Assembly: GCF_002937115.1 (NCBI RefSeq) | Contig: NZ_NHRY01000243.1 | Span: forward strand, 1-53,298 | Direction: 5' to 3' | DNA length: 53,298 bases | Source: Rhodopila globiformis | GTDB taxonomy: Bacteria > Pseudomonadota > Alphaproteobacteria > Acetobacterales > Acetobacteraceae | In this document: positions 53,146 through 53,298 of the stretch, in pieces | Layout: every line of letters starts with the position of its first letter | How positions within the stretch are numbered: the stretch's first letter is position 1 | Notes under the pieces: model-generated | Told to the model about the DNA's origin: nothing | Databases searched by the model: none | What the model saw: only the letters and a program-made list of their open reading frames with translations | Translations under genes and position numbers: made by a program

Positions 53146-53298
53146 CCCCCGGCAGAGCCGGGGGCTTTATAGTGTTGGCCGCTCAAAGCGGCCGGGCGGG
53201 TCGCTGACGCGGCCCGTTGAGTGTGAGCCGCTCAAAGCGGCAAGCGGGACCGCTAACGCGGTCCCGGGTTCAGTTGGCCACTAAAGTGGCCGGTTCAG
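53146..53298 (+). ncRNA. Array of six hairpins, candidate structured RNA cut by the window edge
   Basis: Stems in order: CCCCCGGC/GCCGGGGG (53146-53164), GGCCGCT/AGCGGCC (53177-53193), GGGTCGC/GCGGCCC (53198-53215, one G-T pair, allowed only in RNA), GCCGCT/AGCGGC (53227-53241), GGGACCGC/GCGGTCCC (53246-53265) and GGCCACT/AGTGGCC (53276-53291). Stems 2, 4 and 6, and stems 3 and 5, repeat at about 49-nt steps with paired substitutions. No coding frame is credible here. It might be the RNA of a transposon-encoded nuclease (ωRNA/HEARO-like), a repeat cluster or another ncRNA; the orientation is not certain. Confidence 0.55.

Noticed and set aside
53170-53298. CRISPR array
   Set aside because: Repeating units are hairpins with substitutions, run nearly end to end without unique spacers of constant length, and no cas gene is visible.

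Overview
The window is high-GC DNA from an alphaproteobacterium, most likely Rhodospirillales/Acetobacteraceae. This is an inference from gene content: the ChvI-ChvG two-component pair, a K+-insensitive membrane pyrophosphatase, homospermidine synthase, and palindromic dispersed repeats carrying GTCATGGCC. No rRNA, tRNA, transposase or classical CRISPR array was seen.

Layout. 1-1.9 kb: a 5'-truncated acyltransferase and gene-poor, less GC-rich DNA. 1.9-8.0 kb: an aromatic-acid module of pcaH-pcaG-quiC (3-dehydroshikimate to protocatechuate to ring cleavage), a Tat-exported ABC substrate-binding protein, and a thiolase-like/DUF35 pair whose thiolase half lacks the nucleophilic Cys. 8.0-8.9 kb: a HEPN-domain gene pair. 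9.0-14.1 kb: housekeeping genes rplY-pth-ychF, gatCA and ruvX. 15.4-19.4 kb: a polyamine cluster (speB, a fold-III ornithine decarboxylase with a possible 15-codon leader peptide, homospermidine synthase). 19.7-21.3 kb: a CpdA-like phosphodiesterase whose first 104 bp are tandemly duplicated, then a small membrane protein with a degenerate kinase-type ATPase domain. 21.5-25.6 kb: an intact vapBC, an MFS permease, a second vapB with a decayed vapC, and a HugZ-like protein. 25.8-36.4 kb: chvI-chvG, a DUF6197-like protein, zwf, an enoyl-CoA hydratase, manC and hppA. 36.5-38.7 kb: a Phd/PIN toxin-antitoxin pair with a perfect 20-bp palindromic operator, a DUF488 protein and nudC.

38.8-45.5 kb is a lower-GC accessory block that looks like surface-glycan or extracellular-polymer functions: a secreted protein of unknown function, a core-2/I-branching-type glycosyltransferase, overlapping GSCFA and SGNH-like genes, a TPR protein and a methyltransferase. 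45.6-52.9 kb is a second catabolic operon, read leftward: a Rieske ring-hydroxylating oxygenase (alpha, beta and ferredoxin), three amidohydrolase-2 proteins, an SDR with a non-canonical active site and a COQ10-like START protein. A vapBC pair is inserted within it.

The right edge (53.14-53.30 kb) is non-coding and holds a run of six strong hairpins in a repeating unit of about 49 nt, with base changes that preserve pairing. It continues past the window and is the best candidate for an undescribed structured RNA or mobile-element RNA. Five toxin-antitoxin-like loci in 53 kb and at least two families of palindromic repeats show that the intergenic regions are plastic.
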